A DNA stretch of 64,000 bases from positions 124,001 through 188,000 of the forward strand of contig NZ_JAFBDB010000005.1 in NCBI RefSeq assembly GCF_016908015.1, written 5' to 3'. Shown piece after piece: positions 18,624 to 28,688 of the stretch. Source of the DNA: Clostridium pascui. Lineage in GTDB: Bacteria; Bacillota; Clostridia; Clostridiales; Clostridiaceae. Below the pieces are notes generated by a model. That model did no database searches, had not been told where the DNA came from, and was given only the letters and a program-made list of their open reading frames with translations. Position numbers and translations under genes: made by a program. The stretch's first letter is position 1, and every line of letters starts with the position of its first letter.

Positions 18624-18640
18624 AGCAATAACCGTGCCAA
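18624..18640 (-). promoter_or_regulatory. Sigma-54 (-24/-12) promoter
   Basis: On the minus strand TTGGCACGGTTATTGCT matches the sigma-54 consensus TGGCAC-N5-TTGCT exactly. The -12 element is about 53 bases ahead of the UPF0597 start codon at 18573. The divergent gene at 18872 encodes a sigma-54 activator, which supports function. Confidence 0.93.
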
Positions 18641-18755
18641 TAGCTAAGGTGCCGTCTTTTTATGTTTTATCTTGAATTTTCTTTTCATATTTCTCATATT
18701 TGATAAATATAAATATGTAAACGTATAAACACTTGTATTTATTCCTCATTTAATG

Positions 18756-18802
18756 TATTATCAGAAATGAGAACTATATTATCATTTCTGATAATATAGT
18801 TC
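18756..18802. promoter_or_regulatory. Nested palindromes: likely activator-binding site for the sigma-54 promoter
   Basis: Two overlapping inverted repeats share one arm. TATTATCAGAAATGA (18756-18770) pairs with TCATTTCTGATAATA (18782-18796). GAACTATATTATCA (18771-18784) pairs with TGATAATATAGTTC (18789-18802). They lie about 120-165 bases upstream of the -24 element, the usual distance for an enhancer site bound by a dimeric activator, and about 70 bases upstream of the activator's own start, so autoregulation is possible. The pairings are mutually exclusive in RNA. Confidence 0.7.
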
Positions 18803-18871
18803 TATTATACTTTAGTAATCTTTTTTCGATATTTGAATTATACTTGGAGTGAAATAAAGAGGAGATATATT

Positions 18872-20611
18872 ATGTTAAATACCTTTCAAAAGGATCTGCA
18901 AGAAATTTGCGAAACCACTAAAGCCATAACTGGAATAGATATAACAATTGTAGATAAAAATCTTCAAAGAATATGTGGAACAGGAGAATTCAAAGAAAAA
19001 ATAGGTGGATTTATTCCTCAAAATTCCGTTTATCATAAATCTCTTGAAACAGGAAAAAACTTTTTTATTACAGAGCCTACCAAAGATTCCTTATGTCAAG
19101 GCTGCTATGCTCAGGGTACCTGCAAGGAACAGGCCGAACTTTGTATGCCTATAATAGTTGATGAAAATATAGTTGGAATACTAGGAATGAGTATATTTAA
19201 CCATGATATAAAAGGTCTATTTGTAAATAAAAAAGATGATTATGAAGCCTTCGAAAATAGACTTAGCAATCTTATAGCCTCTAAAATACACGAAAGACTT
19301 TTAGGAAGTATGGCTGAATATAAGTTATCTGAATTCAATACTTTAATAGATTCTATAAAAAACGAAGGGGTTATAACTATAAACAATGACGGAAAAATAA
19401 TAACCGTCAATAAGTACCTTAAGGAGAAGTATTTGGATACCTTAAAAGATTCATCCGACATAACTTCTTTACTTCCTAAAAGCACCATAAAGAGTTTAAA
19501 AGAGCTAAATTTCAATGGTGAAATAGGCCCACTTCCTATAGGCAAAAATTATTTTATTATAAACTCTTCTCCTATACTTGTGAAAGATAAACGCGAAGGA
19601 GCGGTATTGTTATTTTCAGACTTTAATAAAATGCAGAAATCCGTTTTTAAAGTAACTGAAAATCCAAATATAACTACCTTTGAAGATATACTTGGAGAAA
19701 GCGAAAGCCTGCTTAAAGCAAAGCTTCAAGCTATGCAAGTTGCTGAAAGTGATGTATCAGTACTTCTTTTAGGGGAAAGCGGCACTGGAAAAGAAGTTTT
19801 TGCAAGAGCTATTCACTGCTCTAGTAAACGTCGTGAAGATATATTCATGCCTATAAATTGTGGAGCAATTCCTGAATCTTTAATTGAAAGCGAACTTTTT
19901 GGATATGAAAAAGGCTCCTTTACTGGCGGAAACCTTCAAGGAAAGCTTGGCAAGTTTGAAATAGCTAAAAATGGAACAGTATTTTTAGATGAACTTGGTG
20001 ATCTTCCCCAAGACTCCCAAGTAAAACTTTTGAGAGTACTTGAAGAAAAAGAAATAATGAGAGTTGGCGGCCTCAAGACAATAAAAGTAAATCCAAGGAT
20101 AATATCTGCCACAAATAAGGACTTACATAAATTAGTAAGTGAAGATATCTTTAGAGAAGATTTATTTTATAGAATAAATGTAATTCCTATAAGAATACCT
20201 CCACTACGTGAAAGAGGCTACGATATAATACTTTTGGCTAGATACTTTTTAAAAAAGTTTTGTACCATTTATGAAAAAGATATAAAAGGCTTTACAAACG
20301 AATGCGAGAAAGCCCTACTTTCATACTCTTTCCCAGGAAATATACGAGAGCTTAAAAATCTCATAGAATATGGAGTTAATTTTGCCACCGGTAGTAATAT
20401 ATCTTTAGATGTACTAGGAGCAAAACTCAAAAATAGGAACATAAAAGCACCTGAATCTTCCATGGATTTAAACCATATGGTAAAGAACTATCAAAAAGAC
20501 TTAGTTTTAAATGCCCTAAATATTTACGGAAGTGACCTAAACGGAAAAAAAGCTGCTGCAAAGGCCCTAGGAATAAGCATGGCAACACTTTATAGAATAA
20601 TTAATGGCTAG
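18872..20611 (+). CDS. Sigma-54-dependent transcriptional activator with PocR/PAS-like sensor
   Basis: Enhancer-binding protein that remodels sigma-54 RNA polymerase. N-terminal residues 1 to about 135 form a PocR-type ligand-binding domain with a cysteine cluster (SLCQGCYAQGTCKEQAELC) that could sense a thiol or bind metal. A PAS-like domain lies at about 145-245. The AAA+ domain follows: Walker A GESGTGKE, the sigma-54 contact loop GSFTGG (a GAFTGA variant), Walker B VFLDELGDLP, then the arginine-finger region FREDLFYRINV. A Fis-type helix-turn-helix closes the protein. Start ATG 18872 after AGAGGAGATATATT; an earlier in-frame ATG at 18833 has no ribosome site. Clostridioides difficile is reported, from memory, to use a similar regulator (CdsR) for cysteine desulfidase cdsB, which fits the divergent gene. 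Confidence 0.9.
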   Translation: MLNTFQKDLQEICETTKAITGIDITIVDKNLQRICGTGEFKEKIGGFIPQNSVYHKSLETGKNFFITEPTKDSLCQGCYAQGTCKEQAELCMPIIVDENIVGILGMSIFNHDIKGLFVNKKDDYEAFENRLSNLIASKIHERLLGSMAEYKLSEFNTLIDSIKNEGVITINNDGKIITVNKYLKEKYLDTLKDSSDITSLLPKSTIKSLKELNFNGEIGPLPIGKNYFIINSSPILVKDKREGAVLLFSDFNKMQKSVFKVTENPNITTFEDILGESESLLKAKLQAMQVAESDVSVLLLGESGTGKEVFARAIHCSSKRREDIFMPINCGAIPESLIESELFGYEKGSFTGGNLQGKLGKFEIAKNGTVFLDELGDLPQDSQVKLLRVLEEKEIMRVGGLKTIKVNPRIISATNKDLHKLVSEDIFREDLFYRINVIPIRIPPLRERGYDIILLARYFLKKFCTIYEKDIKGFTNECEKALLSYSFPGNIRELKNLIEYGVNFATGSNISLDVLGAKLKNRNIKAPESSMDLNHMVKNYQKDLVLNALNIYGSDLNGKKAAAKALGISMATLYRIING

Positions 20612-20616
20612 TAAAT

Positions 20617-20666
20617 AATAGTTAAGGGGGACATTCAATTTACTCTGAATTTCCCCCTTAACTATT
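20617..20666. terminator. Bidirectional terminator
   Basis: AATAGTTAAGGGGGA...ATTCA pairs with TGAAT...TCCCCCTTAACTATT, an arm of about 20 bases, between the convergent activator and pyridoxamine kinase genes. Confidence 0.9.
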
Positions 20667-20682
20667 ATTACCTATTTCCTTG

Positions 20683-21555
20683 CTACAGTAATTGGTAACT
20701 ATTCATATATACAGGCATATTGAGATTATTAAGTACATTTTCTAAAAGTACGCCTTCTCTTTCTGGATAATCAAATCCATAACTTGCCTTTATTGCTGAA
20801 TTTACAAATTGAACTGCCCTATCGATGGCTACAGGAATGCTTTCTCCATTTAAAAGACTTCCTACTATAACACTGCTGAATATATCCCCTGTTCCAGGAT
20901 AATGTGCAGGTATAAAAGCACAGCTAACTTTCCAATACTTATCATGCCTTTTGTCATAAGCAATTACACTTGTGAATTTTTCATCCTTATCTTCAGGCAT
21001 ACTTGTTCCTATAACTACTTCCGGACCCATATCAGACAATTCTTTTAACCATAACTTTAGTTCTTCTGTACTTATATTTCTATTATACTCCTTGTCTAAA
21101 AGCAGCGCCATTTCAGTAAAATTTGGAGTTATTATTTGTGCTTTTTTAATAAGTTGCTTCATATTTTTTACCATCTCATCATTCATAGTGCTGTACAGTT
21201 CTCCATTATCTGCAAGCACTGGATCAACTACTACTAATGTATCCTGTTTCTTAAATTTATCTATAAAATCTGCCACAATTTCTATTTGCCTATTAGATCC
21301 CAAAAAACCACTGTATATTGAGTCAAATTCTAAATTTAAATCCTTCCAGTGTTTTATATATGTCTCCATGGTATCTGTTAAATCTACAAAAGTATAATTA
21401 TCAAATCCTCCAGTATGGGTAGACAATATGGCTGTAGGAAGGGGACATACTTGAATTTTCATAGTAGATAATATAGGTATTATTGCTGTAAGAGAAGTTT
21501 TGCCAAAACCAGACATATCATGAATAGCTGCCACCCTTTTAATATGTTTTTCCAT
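20683..21555 (-). CDS. pdxY: Pyridoxamine/pyridoxal kinase
   Basis: Ribokinase-superfamily kinase of the PdxK/PdxY group that phosphorylates pyridoxal or pyridoxamine in B6 salvage; 290 residues, normal length. The N-terminal AAIHDMSGFGKTSLT substrate region, the STHTGGF motif (about residues 45-51), the nucleotide region (VVDPVLADNG and ITPNFTEMALLL), and the catalytic GTGDIF motif near 232-237 are present. Start ATG after GGACGGGATACT. It is the second gene of a two-gene operon behind the radical SAM gene, and the operon has an operator-like site shared with pdxST, supporting a B6 assignment over other vitamin kinases. Gene symbol by resemblance. Confidence 0.88.
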   Translation of the reverse strand: MEKHIKRVAAIHDMSGFGKTSLTAIIPILSTMKIQVCPLPTAILSTHTGGFDNYTFVDLTDTMETYIKHWKDLNLEFDSIYSGFLGSNRQIEIVADFIDKFKKQDTLVVVDPVLADNGELYSTMNDEMVKNMKQLIKKAQIITPNFTEMALLLDKEYNRNISTEELKLWLKELSDMGPEVVIGTSMPEDKDEKFTSVIAYDKRHDKYWKVSCAFIPAHYPGTGDIFSSVIVGSLLNGESIPVAIDRAVQFVNSAIKASYGFDYPEREGVLLENVLNNLNMPVYMNSYQLL

Positions 21556-21568
21556 AGTATCCCGTCCT

Positions 21569-22495
21569 TTATATTAATCTAAAAGTTTTATACCCCTTAT
21601 AATTAACTACTTCTATCTTACTATCTTCTTCTAATCTTTTTACCATATCATCTATATTTTCAGCATTCCTGTCAGTTAAAAAGCTAATAATTTCATGTTG
21701 ATTCATCGGATGTCTTTTTATTATATCAAGTATTGCTTTATAATCATCCTTTTCTTCACTATAAAAACTTCCTTCAGTCAAGGTATCTATAGCAATACCA
21801 TTAAGTATTTCTGAAGCTTTTATCATTGTCTCCTTAGATACTTGGGCCGCATATCCTTCAGCTGGAGGTCTTACAGGAGTGTTTATATATAATCTATCAT
21901 ACCTTAAACCTTCTAAAAGAGTTCTAAGCTTTCTTAAACTTCCTTCACTATCATTAAAGCCGCGCACGAGCATAACTTCTACCCACAATTGGCCCTTATA
22001 TTCTCTACAAAACTGAGCTAATCCCTCATATATATCTTTAAAGTTAATTTTTTTAATTGGTCTATTTACCTTTATAAATTCTTCTTCATCGCAAGCATCA
22101 AAGGTAGGGAGTACTATATCTGCTTTCATTAAGTCTGCTCTAACTTCTTCTAAGTCAAAAAGACCTCCATTTGCTATAACTGCTACAGGTTTTTCAGTTA
22201 AGGCTTTAAGTTTATCAATAAGCTCTCCAAGTCTTGAATAGAGAGTAGGTTCTCCTTCTCCTACCACTGTCACCACATCAAAATTATCATTGTTTTTTAT
22301 GTACTCTTTAAATTCTTCTACTATACCTTCAAGAGGGAAATATTCGCGTCTTTCATTGGTCATTTTATCCGTTCTACCTAATTGACAATATATACAGGAA
22401 TAGTTACAAGTCTTTTTAGGTATAGGACTTACCCCTAATGATAATCCCATTCTTCTAGATGGTATGGGTCCAAATATATATTTATATTCTTTCAT
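21569..22495 (-). CDS. Radical SAM protein (COG0731-like)
   Basis: Radical SAM enzyme of 308 residues. The cluster motif CNYSCIYC sits near residues 30-37, preceded by SRRMGLSLGV and followed by QLG. VTVVGEGEPTLY supplies the SAM-binding GGE-like motif. The C-terminal 70 residues (from about 240) resemble a small winged-helix domain (MNQHEIISFL... VVNYKGYKTFRLI). This family is widespread in Firmicutes and usually annotated only as radical SAM protein with distant similarity to wyosine-synthesis enzymes. It precedes the pyridoxamine kinase by 13 bases and shares its promoter and operator, so a link to B6 is possible but not shown. Start ATG after CACGGGGGTTAAATTA. Confidence 0.88.
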   Translation of the reverse strand: MKEYKYIFGPIPSRRMGLSLGVSPIPKKTCNYSCIYCQLGRTDKMTNERREYFPLEGIVEEFKEYIKNNDNFDVVTVVGEGEPTLYSRLGELIDKLKALTEKPVAVIANGGLFDLEEVRADLMKADIVLPTFDACDEEEFIKVNRPIKKINFKDIYEGLAQFCREYKGQLWVEVMLVRGFNDSEGSLRKLRTLLEGLRYDRLYINTPVRPPAEGYAAQVSKETMIKASEILNGIAIDTLTEGSFYSEEKDDYKAILDIIKRHPMNQHEIISFLTDRNAENIDDMVKRLEEDSKIEVVNYKGYKTFRLI

Positions 22496-22551
22496 TAATT
22501 TAACCCCCGTGTTTCATGAATTAATTTTATATTAAAGTAATATCTATGTTT

Positions 22552-22600
22552 ATTATTTCATATTTCTATAAATATGGCAATTGTATCGATACCTAATTAC
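22552..22600 (-). promoter_or_regulatory. Promoter and putative B6-regulon operator of the radical SAM-pdxY operon
   Basis: On the minus strand TTGCCA (22575-22580) and AATAAT (22552-22557) are 17 bases apart. Abutting the -35 box is the palindromic TTGTATCGATACC (plus strand, 22581-22593). The same motif, TTGTATCGGTACC, lies upstream of pdxS; the 22-base window around each agrees at 19 positions. A MocR/PdxR-type regulator is a plausible binder; no such gene is in the window. Confidence 0.6.
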
Positions 22601-22662
22601 ACAAAAACAATCTAACCTACATTTTTTTCTTTTGAGTTGAATTACCTTCTTTTGCATCAAAG

Positions 22663-22849
22663 TTAACTTGGAAGATATTTTTTATTAATTATCTTTTCAT
22701 AGTCTATATCAGTAAAATAATCACAAAAATTAATTTCCACATAAATTAATCTGTTATTTTCTTTGTCAGCCAAAGCATAAATATAACCACTCTCGTCCGC
22801 ATAAACTGTACTTATTGGATAGTTAGATCCAGTTGCACCATATAGTCAA
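22663..22849 (-). pseudogene. C-terminal remnant of an unidentified gene
   Basis: An open frame of about 61 codons without a plausible start ends in TAA at 22663-22665. It reads like the end of a globular protein (STVYADESGYIYALADKEN, then RLIYVEINFCDYF), with sensible amino-acid composition and no ribosome site. In-frame TGA just upstream at about 22850 cuts it. I do not recognise the family. Best explained as the decayed tail of a deleted gene. Confidence 0.5.
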
Positions 22850-22890
22850 TTTGTACATACTATCGTATAAATTTTGAGAAAACATAGCAA

Positions 22891-22913
22891 AACCCTATGC
22901 AACGCATAGGGTT
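22891..22913 (-). terminator. Terminator of the first CWB2 gene
   Basis: AACCCTATG/CATAGGGTT hairpin with a five-base loop, about 55 bases past the stop codon at 22969. The minus strand continues TTTGCTATGTTTT. Confidence 0.75.
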
Positions 22914-22968
22914 CTTCAACAACCTGATGGATAGTAAAATATCCTTCATACCTTATAAACTTCCATCA

Positions 22969-24429
22969 TTATCTAGCTACACCGCCAACTTCTGATAACT
23001 CCTCATAGTAATCCACCACAACCTTACCATTTTCATATTTAAGCACTGCTTTCGTAGATGGATACTGTTCATCATACTCTGAGTAACCTGACCAAGTAAT
23101 ATATAATTTATTTCCTTGTACTTTCTTATCAATTATTTTGGATTTTGAAAGTTCAAAAGCCAATCCTGGCTGACCAATGACTATATAGTACTTACCATTT
23201 ACTTTTTCATAATACAAACTATTTATTAATTTACTGCTGTATTCCTTGGAAAAGTTCTTATTGAGTAAATTTAAAAGCCCTTCTCTAGTTGAATACTCAT
23301 CTTTAAGTTCATGATAGTAAGTATCATTTATTATTACTTCGTCATTATATTTTAAAATATCTTTATTAAGGCCTACAGCAGAGTTTATTATAAAATCCCA
23401 TCCATTTTCCACATAGCTTCTTATTTCACTTTCACTTAAAGAAGCTAATATTTCTTGTGGTCTTGCCTTTTCCCCTATAGCATAGCTATATGCGTCTTCA
23501 CTTACACCGCTTATGCCACCTAATATAGTTATTTCTTTTAATCCATCATTATTTACCTTTAAAAAATTATCTGTAGCTTTGCCTGGATTATCATTTAAAA
23601 GTACTAATGGAGTTTTATTTATAGCTGCAAGCATTGAACCCGAAAGTGCATCTGGGAAATTTTCTCCTGAAGCCACTATAGGATTAGATAAATCTAGTTC
23701 ATCTTTAAAGTGATTTATTATATTTATATTGGTTTCATATCTAGTGTTACCATATAATCTTTCTGCATTTGGGAGTTTATTCTTAACAGTATCCGTTATT
23801 ACACCGGGCCCTCCTATTAAGTATACCTTATCTATACTATGATTTCTTATGAATTCCTCTGTTTCCTTAGGAATGTTATTTTTATTTACTAAAAGTATAG
23901 GCATTGATTTCATGGCTGCAATAGGAGCTATGGATAATGCATCTGCAAATAATGAACTGGTTGTAACTACTACTTCATAGCTTTCATCCATTTTTTCTGC
24001 TATTTTTACTGAGGTTTCATACCTAGTTGTTCCACTAATTCTTTCTACTTCTATGTTTAAAGCTTTTATTTCATCCTCTACCTTTTTGCTAACTGAGCCA
24101 TTTTCACCTATTATAAACACTTTTTTCACATTGAGCTTAATAAGCCTTTCCTTAACATTGGAATTTAATTCATTCTTACTTGTAAGCAATATCGGTGCAT
24201 TATACTTCTTTGCTAAAGGAGAAGTACAAAGTGCATCCGGAAAATTTTCTCCTGATACTATAAATGCAACCTCAGTATTACTTGAAAATTCTTTATCACA
24301 TATCTTTGCCGAAGTCTCATATCGATCTAATCCGAAAATTCTTTCCTTGTTAACATTTGAAGCCAATACCGCTGAGGTCAAAGAAAGGCTTAAGGCTAAA
24401 GTTAATGTACATACTGCTTTTTTGTTCAT
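22969..24429 (-). CDS. Cell-wall protein with three CWB2 repeats and a C-terminal extension
   Basis: Secreted surface protein of 486 residues. Signal peptide residues 1-23 (ends VLA-S). Three tandem cell wall binding repeat 2 (PF04122) units fill about residues 25-315, each starting with a (E)R(I/L)xGxxRYETS/N motif and containing VVxTSSxFADALS or SGENFPDAL. CWB2 triplets anchor proteins non-covalently to anionic wall polymers. The last 160 residues form a separate domain containing ITWSGYSEYDEQYPS, of no family I recognise, perhaps the functional part. Start ATG after TAGGGGGAATCTAT. It is followed upstream by a paralogue sharing the repeat region, so the pair arose by tandem duplication. 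Confidence 0.92.
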   Translation of the reverse strand: MNKKAVCTLTLALSLSLTSAVLASNVNKERIFGLDRYETSAKICDKEFSSNTEVAFIVSGENFPDALCTSPLAKKYNAPILLTSKNELNSNVKERLIKLNVKKVFIIGENGSVSKKVEDEIKALNIEVERISGTTRYETSVKIAEKMDESYEVVVTTSSLFADALSIAPIAAMKSMPILLVNKNNIPKETEEFIRNHSIDKVYLIGGPGVITDTVKNKLPNAERLYGNTRYETNINIINHFKDELDLSNPIVASGENFPDALSGSMLAAINKTPLVLLNDNPGKATDNFLKVNNDGLKEITILGGISGVSEDAYSYAIGEKARPQEILASLSESEIRSYVENGWDFIINSAVGLNKDILKYNDEVIINDTYYHELKDEYSTREGLLNLLNKNFSKEYSSKLINSLYYEKVNGKYYIVIGQPGLAFELSKSKIIDKKVQGNKLYITWSGYSEYDEQYPSTKAVLKYENGKVVVDYYEELSEVGGVAR

Positions 24430-24593
24430 ATAGATTCCCCCTAAATTTTTTCAGTAGTATCTATATGAATTTATGTCCAGTTTGTCTTTAAATATACCAA
24501 ACAAATTTCATCAAATTAACTTATATTATAATAATCAACATATAATTTTATATCTATACGCTCATAAAATACCATAGGTTTCTTTCTTCTATA

Positions 24594-25583
24594 CTATTTT
24601 GCTTCTTCTACTGGTCTTTCCTTATCACCCCATACATAATCAAGGGCATTTTGGCTTAATACAGCAGTTCCACCTAATATAAGCGTATCTTTTATGTTTT
24701 CTTTATTCTGACTAATAAACTCATCTGTAAGACTGCCTGGTTTTTCACTTAAAAGCATTAATGGTGCTTTATTCACCGCCGCAAGTATTGAACCTGAAAG
24801 AGCATCTGGAAAATTTGCTCCTGAAGCAATTACAAGTTTTGATAAATCTAATTCTTCTTTGAAATTATTTATTACATTTATATTTGTTTCATATCTTGTA
24901 TTTCCATATAGTCTTGTAGCATTAGGTAGTTGTCCCTTTACATTGTCACTTATCACCCCAGGTCCACCTATTAAATATACTTTACTTATATCATGGGTTT
25001 TTATAAAATCAGCAGTTTCCTTAGGTATCTCATTCTTGTCCACTAGTAGTATAGGCATAGATTTCATTGCAGCAATAGGCGCAATGGATAATGCGTCTGC
25101 GAAGGCAGAGCTCGTTGTTACTACTATTTCATTACTTTCACTCATGTTTCCTGCTATTTTAGCTGAAGTTGCATATCTATTAAGCCCATATATTCTTTCA
25201 GGATATATGTTTAGATCTTGTATCTCTTCTACAACATCCTCAGATATAACCCCAGTTCCCCCTACTACAAAAACCTTTTTAGCATTAAGACTTTGGAGTC
25301 TTTCTTTAACTTTAGGATCAAGCTTATTTTTCCCACTTAAAAGTATTGGTGCATTATACTTTTTAGCTAAAGGTGCTGTACATAATGCATCTGGAAAGTT
25401 TTCTCCTGATACTATAAAAACAACCTCACTACCCTTTGTAAATCCCTTTTCACTTATAGCAGCTGAAGTCTCGTATCTATTTAAGCCAAAAATTCTCTCT
25501 GTACTTATAGTAGCTGCTGCTACTATAGAAGATATTGAAAAACTTACTGTCAAAGCTAATGCACATATTGCCTTTTTATTCAT
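24594..25583 (-). CDS. Cell-wall protein with three CWB2 repeats only
   Basis: Secreted protein of 329 residues: signal peptide (1-23, ending VAAA) and three CWB2 (PF04122) repeats, without any added functional domain. Repeat starts are visible as RIFGLNRYETS, RIYGLNRYATS and RLYGNTRYETN. It is closely similar to residues 1-315 of the neighbour at 22969-24429, including identical stretches such as SIAPIAAMKSMPILLV. Lack of an effector domain suggests a structural wall component or a degenerate duplicate. Start ATG after AAGGACGGGAGTACAC. Probably its own transcript; the 164-base gap has no strong terminator. Confidence 0.9.
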   Translation of the reverse strand: MNKKAICALALTVSFSISSIVAAATISTERIFGLNRYETSAAISEKGFTKGSEVVFIVSGENFPDALCTAPLAKKYNAPILLSGKNKLDPKVKERLQSLNAKKVFVVGGTGVISEDVVEEIQDLNIYPERIYGLNRYATSAKIAGNMSESNEIVVTTSSAFADALSIAPIAAMKSMPILLVDKNEIPKETADFIKTHDISKVYLIGGPGVISDNVKGQLPNATRLYGNTRYETNINVINNFKEELDLSKLVIASGANFPDALSGSILAAVNKAPLMLLSEKPGSLTDEFISQNKENIKDTLILGGTAVLSQNALDYVWGDKERPVEEAK

Positions 25584-25858
25584 GTGTACTCCCGTCCTTT
25601 ACTCATTTTATTCTAATACTTTTATATATTCTCTTTATACTATAAAATTCCTTGTAGTATTTGTAAAGGGATTTAAAAAAATCAAGAATATTTTCGGACT
25701 TTGTACTGTAATTACTATATGGTAAAATGTTCATAAAGAACAACTTTTACGGGATAATAAGTCAACATAAATGCTAAGTTTTGTGGCTAAAAAGGTACAG
25801 AAATATATACTGTAAGCTCGGATACTATATCCATAATTCGGTTAAAGGAGGTGTCAGG

Positions 25859-26578
25859 ATGAAAAAGAAATTACTTGTTATATTACTGTTATTAATTAGT
25901 GTTTTTATGACATTTTGCTATAAGAATTCCATTTCATATAATGATATTAAAAACAATATAATTGAGTATCAAATACCCAAAATTAAATACTTATTTAAAA
26001 AACCTGTAAAAGTAGAAAAAGTGTCTGTAAATAGTGATAAAGATAATGATGCAAAATTAGATTTAGAAGATATAGTAGAAGGCGCAAGACTTGATGCTAA
26101 AAACAAACCTGTGTATAAAAGTGCTTATTATCAAGGTGGTTATCCTCCAAGTACCGAAGGAGTATGCACCGATGTGGTATGGAGGGCATTTAAAAATGCT
26201 GGATATAATTTAAAGGATATGGTAGATAAGGATATTACAAATAACTTAAACGCTTATCCTAGGTTAGACGGAAAGCCAGATCCTAATATTGATTTTAGAC
26301 GTGTACCTAATTTACATGTGTTTTTTACAAGGCATGCTGAAATTTTAACTTTAGAGCTTAAGCCTGGGGATGTTGAAAATTTAAAACAATGGCAGGGTGG
26401 AGATATTATAACATTTGATAATCCTCAGCATATTGCTATAGTTTCAGATAAGAGAAGAAAAGACGGCGTTCCCTTTATAATCCATAATTCAAGTCCTTAC
26501 ACTGCTGAAGCTGATGTATTAGATTATTGGTATCCAAAAATCATTGGTCATTTTAGATATCCAAGTAATAAAAATAAT

Positions 26579-26587
<9 letters not shown>
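25859..26587 (+). CDS. DUF1287 protein, exported
   Basis: Protein of 242 residues with an N-terminal anchor or signal sequence (KKKLLVILLLLISVFMTF, then Cys). The DUF1287 domain follows from about residue 75: DIVEGARLDAKNKPVY, YYQGGYPPSTEGVCTDVVWRA (with the conserved Cys and Asp of this NlpC/P60-related fold) and PGDVENLKQWQGGDIITF, then the His in PQHIAIVSD. Cys plus His suggests a papain-like catalytic arrangement, though no activity is established. The start at 25859 is set by AAAGGAGGTGTCAGG; the frame is open further upstream but without ribosome site. Its stop codon lies inside a 24-base inverted repeat shared with pyrG. Confidence 0.88.
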
Positions 26588-28250
<1,663 letters not shown>

Positions 28251-28455
28251 TTAATTTATGTATAAAACCTATTGACAAATAATGAAATTCTCATTATAAT
28301 AGAAATTACCCTGTAAAATGGGTTATCTATATCATGATTTAAAACATACTTAGTATAATATCATATTTTCTCTAGTTATGCTAGAGCTTTTTTGACGTTG
28401 TTATCTTTTTTATAATTTTACAATATGATTTTTAGTTATTTTCTATTTTAATAGA

Positions 28456-28484
28456 AAAAGCACCCCACCTATTGGGATGCTTTT
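28456..28484 (-). terminator. Terminator of the salvage operon (or leader element of pyrG)
   Basis: AAAAGCA..CCC pairs with GGG..TGCTTTT, followed on the minus strand by TCTATTTTAA. It lies about 205 bases past the uridine phosphorylase stop and 218 bases ahead of pyrG. Confidence 0.7.
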
Positions 28485-28514
28485 ATAAATATTCATCATT
28501 ATGTTTTACTTCAA

Positions 28515-28600
28515 AGTAGGGGTAGCCGGCAGACTTTCATCTAACCGGCATTGTGGGAAAGAAGATTTTTTATCTTCGTGAATATATAATTCTACACAAA
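28515..28600. other. Unassigned structured, locally GC-rich element
   Basis: In an otherwise AT-rich spacer this segment carries AGGGGTAGCCGGC, a GCCGG/CCGGC stem around AGACTTTCATCTAA, then TTGTGGGAAAG and an AAGAT/ATCTT hairpin. It looks like the core of a structured RNA. I compared it mentally with TPP, FMN, manganese, purine and cobalamin riboswitches and found no convincing fit. Orientation is uncertain; the minus strand would place it between uridine phosphorylase and pyrG. Confidence 0.4.
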
Positions 28601-28688
28601 TTAATTTTTTCCTTCATACTTTGTATATTTTTTTATTTATTTTAATACTTTAAATTGATATTTTAATATTATTGTAAAGCACCGCTTC

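Noticed and set aside
24859..25725. Open frame of 288 codons on the plus strand
   Set aside because: It lies antisense to a well-supported CWB2 gene, has no ribosome site, and its composition (Ser/Ile/Leu-rich) is that of a shadow frame.
28500..28600. Manganese (yybP-ykoY) riboswitch on the plus strand
   Set aside because: A fragment resembles the family (GGGGTAGC and GACTTT), but the second conserved half is missing and no gene follows on that strand.
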